Positions 8,353 through 16,549 of a stretch of 64,000 nucleotides of DNA are shown here, piece by piece. Under the pieces are notes generated by a model that saw only the letters and a list, made by a program, of their open reading frames with translations, had not been told where the DNA came from and did no database searches. The translations under genes and the position numbers were made by a program. Every line of letters starts with the position of its first letter. Position 1 is the first letter of the stretch. The DNA lies in contig NZ_CP032543.1 in NCBI RefSeq assembly GCF_003610995.1, positions 558,001 to 622,000 on the forward strand, in the 5' to 3' direction. Origin of the DNA: Streptomyces griseus subsp. griseus. Lineage in GTDB: Bacteria; Actinomycetota; Actinomycetes; Streptomycetales; Streptomycetaceae.

Positions 8353-10077
8353 CTACTCGGCCATCTCGTACGCCCCCGACAGCTGCTCCACGCGCTCCCA
8401 GATCCGCGCCGAACGCGCCGTGTCGACGACCGGACGCCGGACCGCCCCGAGCGCCCACTCCTGCTGCGCCCCGGTGGCGGAGTCCTTGCCGTGGAGTTCG
8501 ACGGCGTGCGCGGAGAAGTCGCGTACGAGGACGGCGAACAGCTCGTCCAGCAGCTCCTCGTCCAGGCCGGTCAGCCGGGCCTGCTCCAGGATCAGCTGGC
8601 CGTGGACGACGAGGGCGAAGAGCTGGCCGACGGCGAGGAGGAGGTCCAGGTCGCGGCTCTGCTCCTCGTCGGGTGCGGCCGTCTCCACGAAGGCGCAGAG
8701 CGCGTCGGCCTGCTCACGGAAGCGGGCGACGTTGGCCACCTCGGCGTACGCGTCGAACGCGGGGCGCCAGTCGTGGAACCGTACGGCACCGAGACCGCGC
8801 GCCGGGCCCTGCCGGAACAGGAAGTCGTCGTCGGCCGCGTCGAGGCGGGAGGGGACGGCCGGGTACTCCGCCGGGTTCAGCAGGTGGTTCCGCATGAACT
8901 TCAGGATCAGCGCCAGGTTGACGTGGACAGTGCCCTCCAGCTTCGGCAGGCCCCGGATCTCGATGGCGGCCTGGGCGAAGTAGTTGTCCTTCTCGAAGCC
9001 CTTGGCGGCGATGACGTCCCACATCAGGTCGATGACCTTCTCGCCCTCCGTGGTCACCTTCATCTTCGTCATCGGGTTGAAGAGGAGGTAGCGGCGGTCG
9101 TCGGGTCCGGCGGAGCGGAAGTAGTCGACGGCACGGTCGCTGAACAGCTTCATCCCGACGAGCCGGACGTAGGCGTCGGTCAGCTCGCGGCGCACGTGCG
9201 GGAAGGCGGTGACGGGTCGGCCGTAGAGGATGCGGCTGCTCGCGTGGGTGACGGCCTCGTACATCGCGTGCTCGCAGATGCCGATCGAGGCGGTGCAGAG
9301 GTTGAACTTGCCGACGTTGACGGTGTTGAGCGCGGCGTCGAAGGCGGCGCGGCCGGTGTGCAGGATGTCGGCGGGCGCCACCGGGTAGTCCTCCAGGCGG
9401 AACTCGCTGACGAACTTGGAGGAGTCGACGACGTTCTTGACCAGCTGGTAGGCGTCGTGGCGGCTGTCGGCCGCGAAGAAGACATAGCCGTCGGGGCCCT
9501 CGACATCGGTGCGGCGGCCGAAGACGGAGACGAGACCGGCGGCGTTGCCGTTGCCGATGTAGTACTTGGAGCCGGAGGCCAGGAAGCCGCCGTCGCCGGT
9601 CGGCTCCAGCAGCATGTCGGTGGAGTAGATGTCGGCGCCGTGCGTCTTCTCGGAGAGACCGAACGCGAACACCTCACCCTGGGCGAGGAGTTCGGCGGCC
9701 CGCGCGCGGGCCTCGGCGTTCTCGCTCTGCCAGACCGGGCCGAGGCCGAGGATGGTCACCTGCCAGGCGTACCAGTAGTCGAGCCCGTAGAAGCCGAAGA
9801 TCTCGTTGAGCGCGGCGATCCGGGCGGTGTCCCAGCGCTGGTCCGCGTTGCCCGCGGCGGAGGCCGGGGTCAGGAAGGCGGCGAAGAGGCCCTCCTTCGC
9901 GGAGAAGGCGAGGAAGTCGCCGAGCCAGGCGCGGGAGCGGTAGTCCTCGATCAGCCGGCGCTTGCCCCGCTCCTCGAACCAGTCGACGGTGGCGCGCAGC
10001 AGCCGGCGGGTCTCCGGGTCGAAGTGCTGGGGGTCGTAGGTGCGGGGGTTGAAGAGCAGGGACGCGGACTCAGCCAT
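8353..10077 (-). CDS. Acyl-CoA dehydrogenase family protein
   Basis: 574-aa flavoprotein of the acyl-CoA dehydrogenase superfamily, expected to oxidise an acyl-CoA thioester. The flavin-binding middle domain is recognisable (FAFGLSEKTHGADIYSTD, then SGSKYYIGNGNAA). The segment KLEGTVHVNLALI takes the place of the usual EGT(N) motif that carries the catalytic Glu in many members. The protein is longer than mitochondrial types (about 400 aa) and close to large actinobacterial paralogs. The PadR regulator sits 63 bp upstream on the same strand, which suggests co-regulation from the operator at 10726. Substrate chain length is unknown. Confidence 0.88.
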   Translation of the reverse strand: MAESASLLFNPRTYDPQHFDPETRRLLRATVDWFEERGKRRLIEDYRSRAWLGDFLAFSAKEGLFAAFLTPASAAGNADQRWDTARIAALNEIFGFYGLDYWYAWQVTILGLGPVWQSENAEARARAAELLAQGEVFAFGLSEKTHGADIYSTDMLLEPTGDGGFLASGSKYYIGNGNAAGLVSVFGRRTDVEGPDGYVFFAADSRHDAYQLVKNVVDSSKFVSEFRLEDYPVAPADILHTGRAAFDAALNTVNVGKFNLCTASIGICEHAMYEAVTHASSRILYGRPVTAFPHVRRELTDAYVRLVGMKLFSDRAVDYFRSAGPDDRRYLLFNPMTKMKVTTEGEKVIDLMWDVIAAKGFEKDNYFAQAAIEIRGLPKLEGTVHVNLALILKFMRNHLLNPAEYPAVPSRLDAADDDFLFRQGPARGLGAVRFHDWRPAFDAYAEVANVARFREQADALCAFVETAAPDEEQSRDLDLLLAVGQLFALVVHGQLILEQARLTGLDEELLDELFAVLVRDFSAHAVELHGKDSATGAQQEWALGAVRRPVVDTARSARIWERVEQLSGAYEMAE

Positions 10078-10140
10078 GGAGGTTGCCTTCCGGGAGGGTG
10101 GTGAGGGTTCTTCGGTGGTACGGGTGGCGCCCGCGGCGTC

Positions 10141-10713
10141 TCAGGCGCCGGGGCCCGGAGTTCGCCCGGTGAGCCGGTGGAGGGTGCCGATTACGTCGTC
10201 CAGCCAGGCGACCGTCATACGCTCGTACGCGATGCCGCCGCGCAGCACGACGTGCTGGAGCTCCTGGCCGGCATCCGGGGGTGCGGGCGCCTCGGGCCCG
10301 GTGAAGTCGCGCACCTCTCCGGCGAGGTAGTGGGCGAGCCGGTCCCGGTGGACCTGGCGGTGGCGCTCCACCTCGCGGATCAGGGCGGCCGGGTCGTCGA
10401 AGGCGGCGCCCCGGATCTTGACGGCGAGGTCGTGGCGCAGGCTCTCGGGTTCGATCGGCTTGTGCAGCCACTCGGCGAGGGCGGCGCGGCCGGGGGCGGC
10501 GACGGAGTAGTCCTTCCGGTCCGGCCGGCCTCGCTGTTGGACCTCGTGGACGGTGAGCCGGCCGTCGGCCTCCATCCGGGCCAGGACGCGGTAGATCTGC
10601 TGGTGGCTGGCGGTCCAGAAGTAGCCGATGGACCGCTCGAACCGCCGGGCCAGCTCATAGCCGGAGCCGGGTTGCTCCAGCAGGGAGACGAGGATCGCGT
10701 GTTCGAGCGCCAT
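10141..10713 (-). CDS. PadR family transcriptional regulator
   Basis: 190-aa PadR-type repressor. The winged-helix domain fills residues 1-90 (ALEHAILVSLLEQPGSGYELARRF, then the QQIYRVLARMEADGRL recognition segment). A Vir-like helical dimerisation domain follows, with EVERHRQVHRDRLAHY and the final ERMTVAWLDDVI. A perfect palindrome only 12 bp before its start is a likely autoregulatory site. The acyl-CoA dehydrogenase immediately downstream is the probable co-regulated gene. PadR proteins typically respond to phenolic or drug-like ligands; the ligand here is unknown. Confidence 0.9.
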   Translation of the reverse strand: MALEHAILVSLLEQPGSGYELARRFERSIGYFWTASHQQIYRVLARMEADGRLTVHEVQQRGRPDRKDYSVAAPGRAALAEWLHKPIEPESLRHDLAVKIRGAAFDDPAALIREVERHRQVHRDRLAHYLAGEVRDFTGPEAPAPPDAGQELQHVVLRGGIAYERMTVAWLDDVIGTLHRLTGRTPGPGA

Positions 10714-10725
10714 ACCGCGATCCTT

Positions 10726-10745
10726 CTATGCAACTCGTTGCATAG
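10726..10745. promoter_or_regulatory. PadR operator candidate
   Basis: CTATGCAA-CTCG-TTGCATAG, a perfect 8-bp inverted repeat with a 4-bp centre. It sits 12 bp upstream of the PadR start, so bound protein would block the start of its own transcript. ATGCA-type half-sites are common for PadR proteins. Confidence 0.7.
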
Positions 10746-10876
10746 ACAAGTCGCGGGGCGCCGGTGAGACACGGCTCACCCGGGCCTCCCTCCCCCGCGC
10801 CGGGTCTCCGGCAGTCCGGAGGGACAATGGGCACTTCGCCCATCGACCTCCTCGCCCCGTCAGGAGAACCACCGCC

Positions 10877-11704
10877 TTGTCCCACCCCACGCCGCGCGCC
10901 GGCCACTCCGACCTGCGGGCCGCCTGCGGGGACTGCTTCGGCCTGTGCTGTGTGGCGCTGCCCTTCGCCCGCTCCGCGGACTTCGCCGCGGACAAGGGCG
11001 CCGGGACCCCGTGTTCCAACCTCCAGGAGGACTTCGGCTGCGGGATCCACGAGCGGCTGCGCGAGAGCGGTTACCAGGGCTGCACGGTGTTCGACTGCTT
11101 CGGGGCGGGCCAGAAGGTCTCCCAGGTCACCTTCGGGGGCCGCAGCTGGCGTGCGGAGCCGGACTCCGCCCGCTCGATGTACGAGGTCTTCCCCGTGATG
11201 CGGCAGCTGCACGAGCTGCTGCGGTACGTCGCCGAGGCCCTGGACCTGGCGGCGGCCAAGGCGGTCCACAGCGACCTGCGCGCCGCCTACGACCGGGTCG
11301 ACGCACTGACCCGGGAGAGCGCCGACACCCTCCTCGCCGCCGACGTACCGGCCCTCCGCGCCGAGGTGAACGCCCACCTCCTGCGCGCCGGTGAGCTGGC
11401 CCGCGCCGCCGTCCCCGGCAGGAAGAAGAACCACCGGGGCGCCGACCTCTTCGGCGCCCGGCTGCGCGGCGCGAGGCTGCGCGGGGCCACCCTGCGCGGC
11501 GCCTGCCTGATCGCCGCGGACCTCTCCGGCGCCGATCTGCGCGACGCCGACCTGATCGGCGCGGACCTGCGCGACGCGAACCTGTCCGGCGCCGATCTGT
11601 CCGGCGCCCTCTTCCTCACCCAGCCGCAGCTCGACGCGGCCCGGGGCGACGCGGCGACCAGGATCCCGGGGGCGCTGCGGCGGCCGAAGCACTGGGCCGC
11701 CTGA
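10877..11704 (+). CDS. Cys-rich pentapeptide-repeat protein
   Basis: 275-aa protein with two distinct parts. Residues 1-80 hold eight cysteines (17, 20, 24, 25, 46, 55, 69, 74) beginning CGDCFGLCC, a pattern like the metal-chelating YkgJ-type clusters. Residues about 90-175 are helical. Residues 185-250 form a right-handed pentapeptide-repeat helix with A(D/N)LxG units (SGADLRDADLIGADLRDANL). The start is TTG at 10877. Pentapeptide proteins can mimic DNA or act as scaffolds, but no partner is evident. It stands alone, divergent from the PadR gene, and ends in an imperfect hairpin. Function is unknown. Confidence 0.85.
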   Translation: MSHPTPRAGHSDLRAACGDCFGLCCVALPFARSADFAADKGAGTPCSNLQEDFGCGIHERLRESGYQGCTVFDCFGAGQKVSQVTFGGRSWRAEPDSARSMYEVFPVMRQLHELLRYVAEALDLAAAKAVHSDLRAAYDRVDALTRESADTLLAADVPALRAEVNAHLLRAGELARAAVPGRKKNHRGADLFGARLRGARLRGATLRGACLIAADLSGADLRDADLIGADLRDANLSGADLSGALFLTQPQLDAARGDAATRIPGALRRPKHWAA

Positions 11705-11706
11705 GC

Positions 11707-11746
11707 ACCGGGGGCCGCCGCGGCTTCCGTTCCGGGCGGCCCCGGT
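11707..11746 (+). terminator. Imperfect hairpin after the pentapeptide-repeat gene
   Basis: ACCGGGGGCCGCC pairs with GGCGGCCCCGGT with one bulged G and a 15-nt loop, starting 3 bp past the stop codon. A likely factor-independent terminator. Confidence 0.6.
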
Positions 11747-11968
11747 CCTTCACGATGCCGAGGGCGGAGTGGTGGTCCACCAGGCTCCTGGGGACGTTCC
11801 GCGGCGGCGCCGTCCTCGTGGACGGTGAGCAGGGCCGGCTCCGGAACCGGCCGGACCAGGGGCCGGTACGAGGTGGAGAGGGAGAGCCGGATGCGGCGGC
11901 CGGCGGTAAGGCAGGCGGATGCCCCTTGCCCGGCGGCCTGATCCGGCGTGCCGTCCCCCGACGGCACG

Positions 11969-12703
11969 TCACCCCCGGGGCTGGATGCGCGCCTCGGGGG
12001 GAGTCTCGCCCGTGATGCTGGCGATCAGCTCGGCGCAGAGCACCCGGAGCTTGACGTTGCGGTGCTGGGACGCCGTGCGCAGGACCTCGAAGGCCTTCTC
12101 CGGGGTGCAGCGCTGCTGGCCGACGACCACACCGATCGCCTGGTCGATGACCGTACGCGACTGGAGCGCGGCCTCCAGATCGGCGGCGAACTCCTCGGTG
12201 TCGGCCATGCGTTGGGCCAGGGCGATGGCGCCGGTGGCCTGTGCGGTGAGCAGCCGCAGGGCCGTCAGGTCGGCGTCGTCGAAGGCGTTGGGGAGCGGCG
12301 CGTACAGGTTGAGGGCCCCGGCGGTGTGGCTGTGCGGGGCGATGGGCAGCGAGAGCGAGGACCGGGCGCCGCAGACCGCGGCGTAGGCGGGGTAGTCGGC
12401 CCAGCGGCTCTCCCGGAGCGTGTCGGGCACGCTGACCTCCAGCCCGGTCCGCATCGCCTGGAGGCAGGGGCCGTCGTCCTGCCCGTACTGGGCCTCGTCC
12501 AGCTTCGTGGCGGAGGCTCCCGCACTGGAGACGGTGACCGGGCGCCCCTGCCTCTCCAGGGTGATGCCGCATCCGTCGGCCGTCTCCACCAGGGCCAGGG
12601 CGCTGCGGGCGAGTGCGTGGAGGAATTCGTCCAGCGATTTCGTCTCCAGGAGCAGCGCGGTCGTGTCCGGCGCCTCGGCCACGGGCCTGTCAGTCATGAT
12701 CAT
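11969..12703 (-). CDS. GAF-ANTAR domain protein
   Basis: 244-aa putative RNA-binding antitermination regulator. An N-terminal GAF-like sensor (residues about 15-160) contains DGCGITLERQGRPV and the family signature AQYGQDDGPCLQA. The C-terminal ANTAR domain (about 175-235) shows SRTVIDQAIGVVVGQQRC and AFEVLRTASQHRNVKLR. ANTAR domains bind paired RNA hairpins and control antitermination. The ATG at 12703 is used, with a second ATG two codons later. A close paralog lies 1.3 kb away on the opposite strand, with a STAS gene between them. The 137-bp gap to the upstream candidate ORF suggests they share a transcript. Confidence 0.9.
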   Translation of the reverse strand: MIMTDRPVAEAPDTTALLLETKSLDEFLHALARSALALVETADGCGITLERQGRPVTVSSAGASATKLDEAQYGQDDGPCLQAMRTGLEVSVPDTLRESRWADYPAYAAVCGARSSLSLPIAPHSHTAGALNLYAPLPNAFDDADLTALRLLTAQATGAIALAQRMADTEEFAADLEAALQSRTVIDQAIGVVVGQQRCTPEKAFEVLRTASQHRNVKLRVLCAELIASITGETPPEARIQPRG

Positions 12704-12839
12704 CTCGTTCTGGGCGGTGACCCGCCTCCCGAAAGGGCGGGGCAGAGCTGGCGCGGCGCAGTCCGGGGCCGCTGGGACAGGGCAACCTCCACCGACGCAC
12801 CGGTGGCCTGGGACAGGCTCCGGGCGTGCGGCGGGGGTT

Positions 12840-13154
12840 TCAGACGTGGGTGACCGAGGGCCGTGCGAGGGCGGGCGCGCCACCGGCGGTCGTCACGGGA
12901 CTGCTGACGGTCCTGCGTGGGAGGGTCCGGCCCGGCGTCGCGCGACGGTCGTCGGACAGGTCGGCGGACGGCCCGGTCGTCACGGGGGCGGGCGTCGGCC
13001 GGTCTCTGCGGAAGGTGTGAGGCTCTCTGTGGAGAGTGCGGCGCCCGGTCGCGGACGGGCGGCTCCGGACCGCCCCACCGGGCGTACACACCGGGCCGGC
13101 AGCACCGGTGGCGGGGGCCGTGACGGCAGCACGACGCGGGAGAGAGCGGTTCAC
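12840..13154 (-). CDS. Candidate small Arg/Pro-rich protein, unrecognised
   Basis: 104-aa frame from GTG 13154, with TTGGAG five bases before the start and G/C at most third positions. The product is rich in Arg, Pro, Thr and Ala and matches no family I know. It lies upstream of, and in the same direction as, the GAF-ANTAR gene. The 17-bp shared element sits 33 bp before its start, the same distance as in the STAS gene. It could instead be untranslated leader of the ANTAR gene. Confidence 0.35.
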   Translation of the reverse strand: MNRSLPRRAAVTAPATGAAGPVCTPGGAVRSRPSATGRRTLHREPHTFRRDRPTPAPVTTGPSADLSDDRRATPGRTLPRRTVSSPVTTAGGAPALARPSVTHV

Positions 13155-13187
13155 GGAAACTCCAAGGAGGCAGGGAGAAATCTCAAG

Positions 13188-13204
13188 GGCCGCTTCCTGA
13201 CCTC
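13188..13204 (-). repeat. 17-bp element, copy 1
   Basis: GAGGTCAGGAAGCGGCC read on the minus strand, identical in three places within 2.1 kb. This copy lies 33 bp before the GTG at 13154. A CATAAT hexamer, possibly a -10 box, lies just upstream of it on the minus strand. Confidence 0.7.
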
Positions 13205-13315
13205 CAGCCCTTCATTATGCCCTCTCGGCCGCCACGGTCGGCCCGGCACCGGCAACCACCGGCCGACGCGGCCGGAAAGTGCCGCCGGGCGTCCGGGGTC
13301 TGACGCCCTGTGCCG

Positions 13316-13804
13316 TCACCGCCTCCGGGGGAAGCGAGGCAGGGACGTGTCGGCGTACGGTCCGACCGCGCGGGGCGGCGGCGGGGCCGGGTCCGAGGGG
13401 GTGATCCGCTGCTCCAGCAGCTGCCGCAGTCCTCCCCTGCGGGGTGCGCCGGTGCCCGGTCGGCATCCCCGGCTGCGGAGTCCGGCTCCCTGGAGGCTGT
13501 ACGCCACGCGCAGGACCCGGTTGAGCGCCGCGGCGCTCAGGACCTCGCGCGTCGTCTCGTACCTGGCCACCACCGCGATCGACACGCGGCGCTGTTCGGC
13601 CTCCCCGCGCACGCGCAGCAGCATGCCCAGGGCACGCGGGGTGAGCAGGGGCGTGAGGACGTCGACGATGACCGTGCTCGGGCCGCAGCACGGCAGCAGC
13701 GTGAGGAGCTCCTGTTCGATCGCCGACTCGTTGTCGAGGTCGACGACCTCGCACAACTCGACGACCAGGTGGGATTCGTCCAGGCGATAGCTGAGCAGAG
13801 GCAT
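13316..13804 (-). CDS. STAS-domain, anti-sigma antagonist-like protein
   Basis: 162-aa protein whose first 115 residues look like a STAS fold: LVVELCEVVDLDNESAIEQELLTLLP, then STVIVDVLTPLLTPRALGMLLRV, which ends where the phosphorylatable Ser/Thr region lies in anti-sigma antagonists. The C-terminal 45 residues are a low-complexity basic, Pro-rich tail. STAS antagonists bind RsbW-like kinases to free a SigB-type sigma factor. Three such sigma factors and one RsbW-like ATPase are in this island, so a partner-switching role is plausible but not shown. It is divergent from a GAF-ANTAR gene. Confidence 0.75.
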   Translation of the reverse strand: MPLLSYRLDESHLVVELCEVVDLDNESAIEQELLTLLPCCGPSTVIVDVLTPLLTPRALGMLLRVRGEAEQRRVSIAVVARYETTREVLSAAALNRVLRVAYSLQGAGLRSRGCRPGTGAPRRGGLRQLLEQRITPSDPAPPPPRAVGPYADTSLPRFPRRR

Positions 13805-13836
13805 CGTGATACTCCGTGGAGGCAGGCCGGCGGGAA

Positions 13837-13853
13837 GGCCGCTTCCTGACCTC
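13837..13853 (-). repeat. 17-bp element, copy 2
   Basis: GAGGTCAGGAAGCGGCC on the minus strand, 32 bp before the ATG of the STAS gene, in the divergent region shared with the second GAF-ANTAR gene. The bases after it (CTGCCTCC, then GGAG) resemble those after copy 1. Confidence 0.7.
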
Positions 13854-14044
13854 AGTTCTGCGCCTGCCCGCCGCCTACGCCTTCGACACCCCTGGACACG
13901 GGGTTCTTCGTCGGGTTCTCCATCGGCCTCTTCGCCGGCTTCTCCCTACGGTGCGGCCCGGCTCCGTCTCCGTTGGGGCCGCGACGCGGCTTCCCGTATC
14001 GTGCCATGCTGGCGGCAAGGGCTCCGGCCCGGAAGGGAGCGACC

Positions 14045-14776
14045 ATGACCGACGCCCTCACGCCCGGGACGCTTGACCTCGTCTCCCTCCTCCTGGACAG
14101 CGACACGCTGGACGATTTCCTCCAGGCGCTGGCCGAGAGCGCGCTCGTGAAGGCCCCGGGCGCCGATGGCTGCGGCATCACGCTGGAGCGGGAGAACCGG
14201 CCGCTGACCGTGGTCAGCGCGGGGATCAGCGCACCGCCACTGGACGAGGCGCAGTACGGGCAGGACGACGGCCCCTGTCTCGAAGCCCTGCGCGAGGGGC
14301 ACGAGGTCAGCGTCGGCGACATGCAGCTGGAGGGCCGCTGGAACGGCTATCCGGCCTTCGCCGTCGCCGCCGGGACCAGGTCGTCGTTCTCGCTCCCGAT
14401 CGCCGCCCACTCCCACACCGCGGGCGCGTTGAATCTGTACTCGCCGAAGGTGAACGGCTTCGAGGAGGCCGATCTCGGCGGTCTGCGCGACCTGGCCGCC
14501 CAGGCGACGGGGGCGATCGCCCTGGCCCAGCGGCTCTCCGACACCCAGACCTTCACCGCCGACCTCCAGGCGGCGCTCCGGTCACGCACGGTGATCGACC
14601 AGGCGGCCGGCATCGTCATGAACCAGCGGCGCTGCACCCCCGAGGAGGCGCTCCAGACGCTGCGCAGCGCCTCTCAGCACCGCAACATCAAGCTCCGCGA
14701 CCTCTGCGCGCAGCTCGTCGGATCCATCTCGGGGGGCACGCCTCCGGGCGGGCCGCGGCTGCGCCCCCGCCCCTGA
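14045..14776 (+). CDS. GAF-ANTAR domain protein (paralog)
   Basis: 243-aa paralog of the protein at 11969-12703, alignable over nearly its whole length: DGCGITLERENRPL, AQYGQDDGPCLEA, SLPIAAHSHTAGALNLY in the GAF part, and SRTVIDQAAGIVMNQRRC with LRSASQHRNIKLRDL in the ANTAR part. The ATG at 14045 follows GGAAGGGAGCG, a good ribosome site. It is expected to sense a small molecule or redox state through the GAF domain and bind hairpin RNA through ANTAR. The pair is divergently arranged around a STAS gene, which suggests an inverted duplication. Confidence 0.9.
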   Translation: MTDALTPGTLDLVSLLLDSDTLDDFLQALAESALVKAPGADGCGITLERENRPLTVVSAGISAPPLDEAQYGQDDGPCLEALREGHEVSVGDMQLEGRWNGYPAFAVAAGTRSSFSLPIAAHSHTAGALNLYSPKVNGFEEADLGGLRDLAAQATGAIALAQRLSDTQTFTADLQAALRSRTVIDQAAGIVMNQRRCTPEEALQTLRSASQHRNIKLRDLCAQLVGSISGGTPPGGPRLRPRP

Positions 14777-14813
14777 TAGCTCGGGCAGGGGCGTCCGCGG
14801 GGATCGGGGATGG

Positions 14814-15053
14814 TCAGGCGGGGACCGAGGTGGCGCCGGCCGGGGTGTCCCGTTTCGGGGCGTGGCGTCTCAGCTGCTCACGGGCGGCGGCGAGCGCATC
14901 GGCGATCTCGCGGGTCCCGGTGGAGACGCACAGCGTGTAGCTCACGTCCTCCAGCCTGCGGGCCACCCCGTCGCCGCCTCGGCCGCGCTGTGCCCGGAGT
15001 TCTTCGTAGCGGCGCAGAAGTTCCTCGAGTACCGCGGGGTGTGCCATCAGCAT
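14814..15053 (-). CDS. DUF5133 domain protein
   Basis: 79-aa small protein with the DUF5133 signature: MAHPAVLEELLRRYEEL at the start, RLEDVSYTLCVSTGTREI in the middle, and a helical ALAAAREQLRRH. It is known only from actinomycetes and its function is unknown. The start is placed at the MLMAHP methionine because homologs begin there; the open frame extends 21 residues further upstream. It is convergent with the GAF-ANTAR gene. A copy of the 17-bp element lies about 210 bp upstream. Confidence 0.8.
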   Translation of the reverse strand: MLMAHPAVLEELLRRYEELRAQRGRGGDGVARRLEDVSYTLCVSTGTREIADALAAAREQLRRHAPKRDTPAGATSVPA

Positions 15054-15265
15054 CGCGCTCTGCCTTTCTCTCACCATCAAGGGCACCCGCTGGGGTCGGA
15101 CGGGCGCGGAAAGCATTCTCTGGACAGACGACGGACATACGCCGACACGTCATCAGCGGCGCATCGCGCATGCCCGGGATAATGCCGAATACAGAAGGGA
15201 GAGGTATCACGGGGTGACCCGGTGACAGCACGGCTCACGTGGAGGAATGCGGACGGAAGAGAGCC

Positions 15266-15282
15266 GGCCGCTTCCTGACCTC
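15266..15282 (-). repeat. 17-bp element, copy 3
   Basis: Third exact copy of GAGGTCAGGAAGCGGCC (minus strand), upstream of the DUF5133 gene. A Pribnow-like hexamer (AGTTAC) lies just upstream on the minus strand. Confidence 0.7.
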
Positions 15283-15365
15283 TTGCCCTGTAACTGTGCC
15301 CAGCCGAACACGATTCATGCAAGCGTAAGGATTTCACCGACCCGCGTTCACCGACCGGACCACAT

Positions 15366-15389
15366 GTTTAAGGTCCGGACCCTGGGTAC
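15366..15389 (+). promoter_or_regulatory. SigB-type promoter for the Rho-N/DUF5709 genes
   Basis: GTTT (15366-15369), a 14-bp spacer, then GGGTAC (15384-15389) matches the Streptomyces SigB consensus GNNT-N14-16-GGGTAY. It implies a leader of about 245 nt before the ATG at 15640. Confidence 0.65.
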
Positions 15390-15639
15390 TCCTCCTACAA
15401 GGTATCCGGCGTACGCGGAACTGAGGCGCCGACGGGTTGGGAAAGCAGCCCTCGGCGCCGTTCGGGCGATGAGCACCGCTCCTTTGCGGCCCCAGCCTTT
15501 TGTGGAACTGGCGTCACTCCAGTGGACGCGGAACCCCGGGACGGGCGTGCCCCTTTCCTCACGGCATTGTTTATTGGGGCTCGTAGGGGAAACGCGGGTG
15601 GGCGCCCCTCGGGGGATCGAGACGGAGAAGGAGTACCTC

Positions 15640-15966
15640 ATGCCTGCTGGATCCAGCGCGAAGCGTGAACGCCAGTACGAGCACATCAAGGAGAGCCAGG
15701 AGGAGCGGGGGACCTCCGAGAAGCGCGCCAAGGAGATCGCCGCCCGGACCGTGAACAAGGAACGGGCCCGGTCCGGTGAATCGAGGACGGCGAGCAGGAC
15801 GTCGACGAAGGACCCGAAGTCCGCCTACGAGCGCGGGGGTGAGCGCTCCCACCGGGGCGCGCAGGGTCCGACGAAGGACCAGCTCTACGCGGAGGCGCGG
15901 AAGAAGAACATCGACGGGCGCTCCTCGATGAACAAGGCGGAGCTGCGGAAGGCCCTCGGGCGCTGA
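15640..15966 (+). CDS. Rho-N domain stress-associated small protein
   Basis: 108-aa very hydrophilic protein, rich in Lys, Arg and Glu (RERQYEHIKESQEERGTSEK). It ends in a Rho-N/SAP-like helical motif (TKDQLYAEARKKNIDGRSSMNKAELRKAL), a fold that usually binds nucleic acid. Close relatives are widespread in Streptomyces and often labelled plasmid stabilization protein, without experimental support. The ATG at 15640 follows GGAGAAGGAG. A SigB-type promoter upstream and the DUF5709 gene 40 bp downstream point to a stress operon. Confidence 0.82.
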   Translation: MPAGSSAKRERQYEHIKESQEERGTSEKRAKEIAARTVNKERARSGESRTASRTSTKDPKSAYERGGERSHRGAQGPTKDQLYAEARKKNIDGRSSMNKAELRKALGR

Positions 15967-16006
15967 CCTTCCGTACAGCAGATGAGCCCTACGCAGAGGA
16001 GGACGC

Positions 16007-16480
16007 ATGAGCGACCAAGCACGCGGCGACGATGTGTACCAGCCGCAGGACGACGACGGCCAGGACCCGCCCAACGACGAGCTGGACCTGGAGAACACGC
16101 TCGGCGAGCGTGATCTGGACGACCAGCTGGAGGAGGGGTACTCCCCTCCCGAACGTCCTCTGGGGGTGGACAGGTTCGGCACCACGGGCGCGGAGGAGCG
16201 CGAGGGCGAATCCCTCGACCAGCGGCTCGCCCAGGAGGTCGCGGATGTCGAACCGCCCGTCGGTGACGGCATCGGCGACGTCACCGACGGCGAGGGCGAG
16301 CCTCAGGAGCGGATCGACGGCGACGCGCGGGCCGGACGGCTCACCGCGGCGGACGACCCGACCGGCCGGAACACCGACGTCTTCGCCGAGGACGTCGGCA
16401 TCGACGGCGGCGCCGCGTCGGCCGAGGAGGCGGCCGTGCACGTGGCCGACGAGGAGGACGGCGGAGGCCGGGAGGCCTGA
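16007..16480 (+). CDS. DUF5709 domain protein
   Basis: 157-aa strongly acidic protein of the DUF5709 family. The hallmark segment DDQLEEGYSPPERPLGVD is at residues about 38-55, followed by GTTGAEEREGESLDQRLAQE. The remainder is Asp/Glu/Gly-rich and probably disordered. It starts at ATG 16007 after GAGGAGG, 40 bp behind the Rho-N gene, so they form an operon. Function is unknown; the family is seen in stress-gene neighbourhoods of actinomycetes. Confidence 0.85.
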   Translation: MSDQARGDDVYQPQDDDGQDPPNDELDLENTLGERDLDDQLEEGYSPPERPLGVDRFGTTGAEEREGESLDQRLAQEVADVEPPVGDGIGDVTDGEGEPQERIDGDARAGRLTAADDPTGRNTDVFAEDVGIDGGAASAEEAAVHVADEEDGGGREA

Positions 16481-16549
16481 CCGCCCTCCGGACCGCACAT
16501 ACCTCCGGCCGCACATGAGGGACACGGCAGCGAAGGAACCAGGGGCGAC

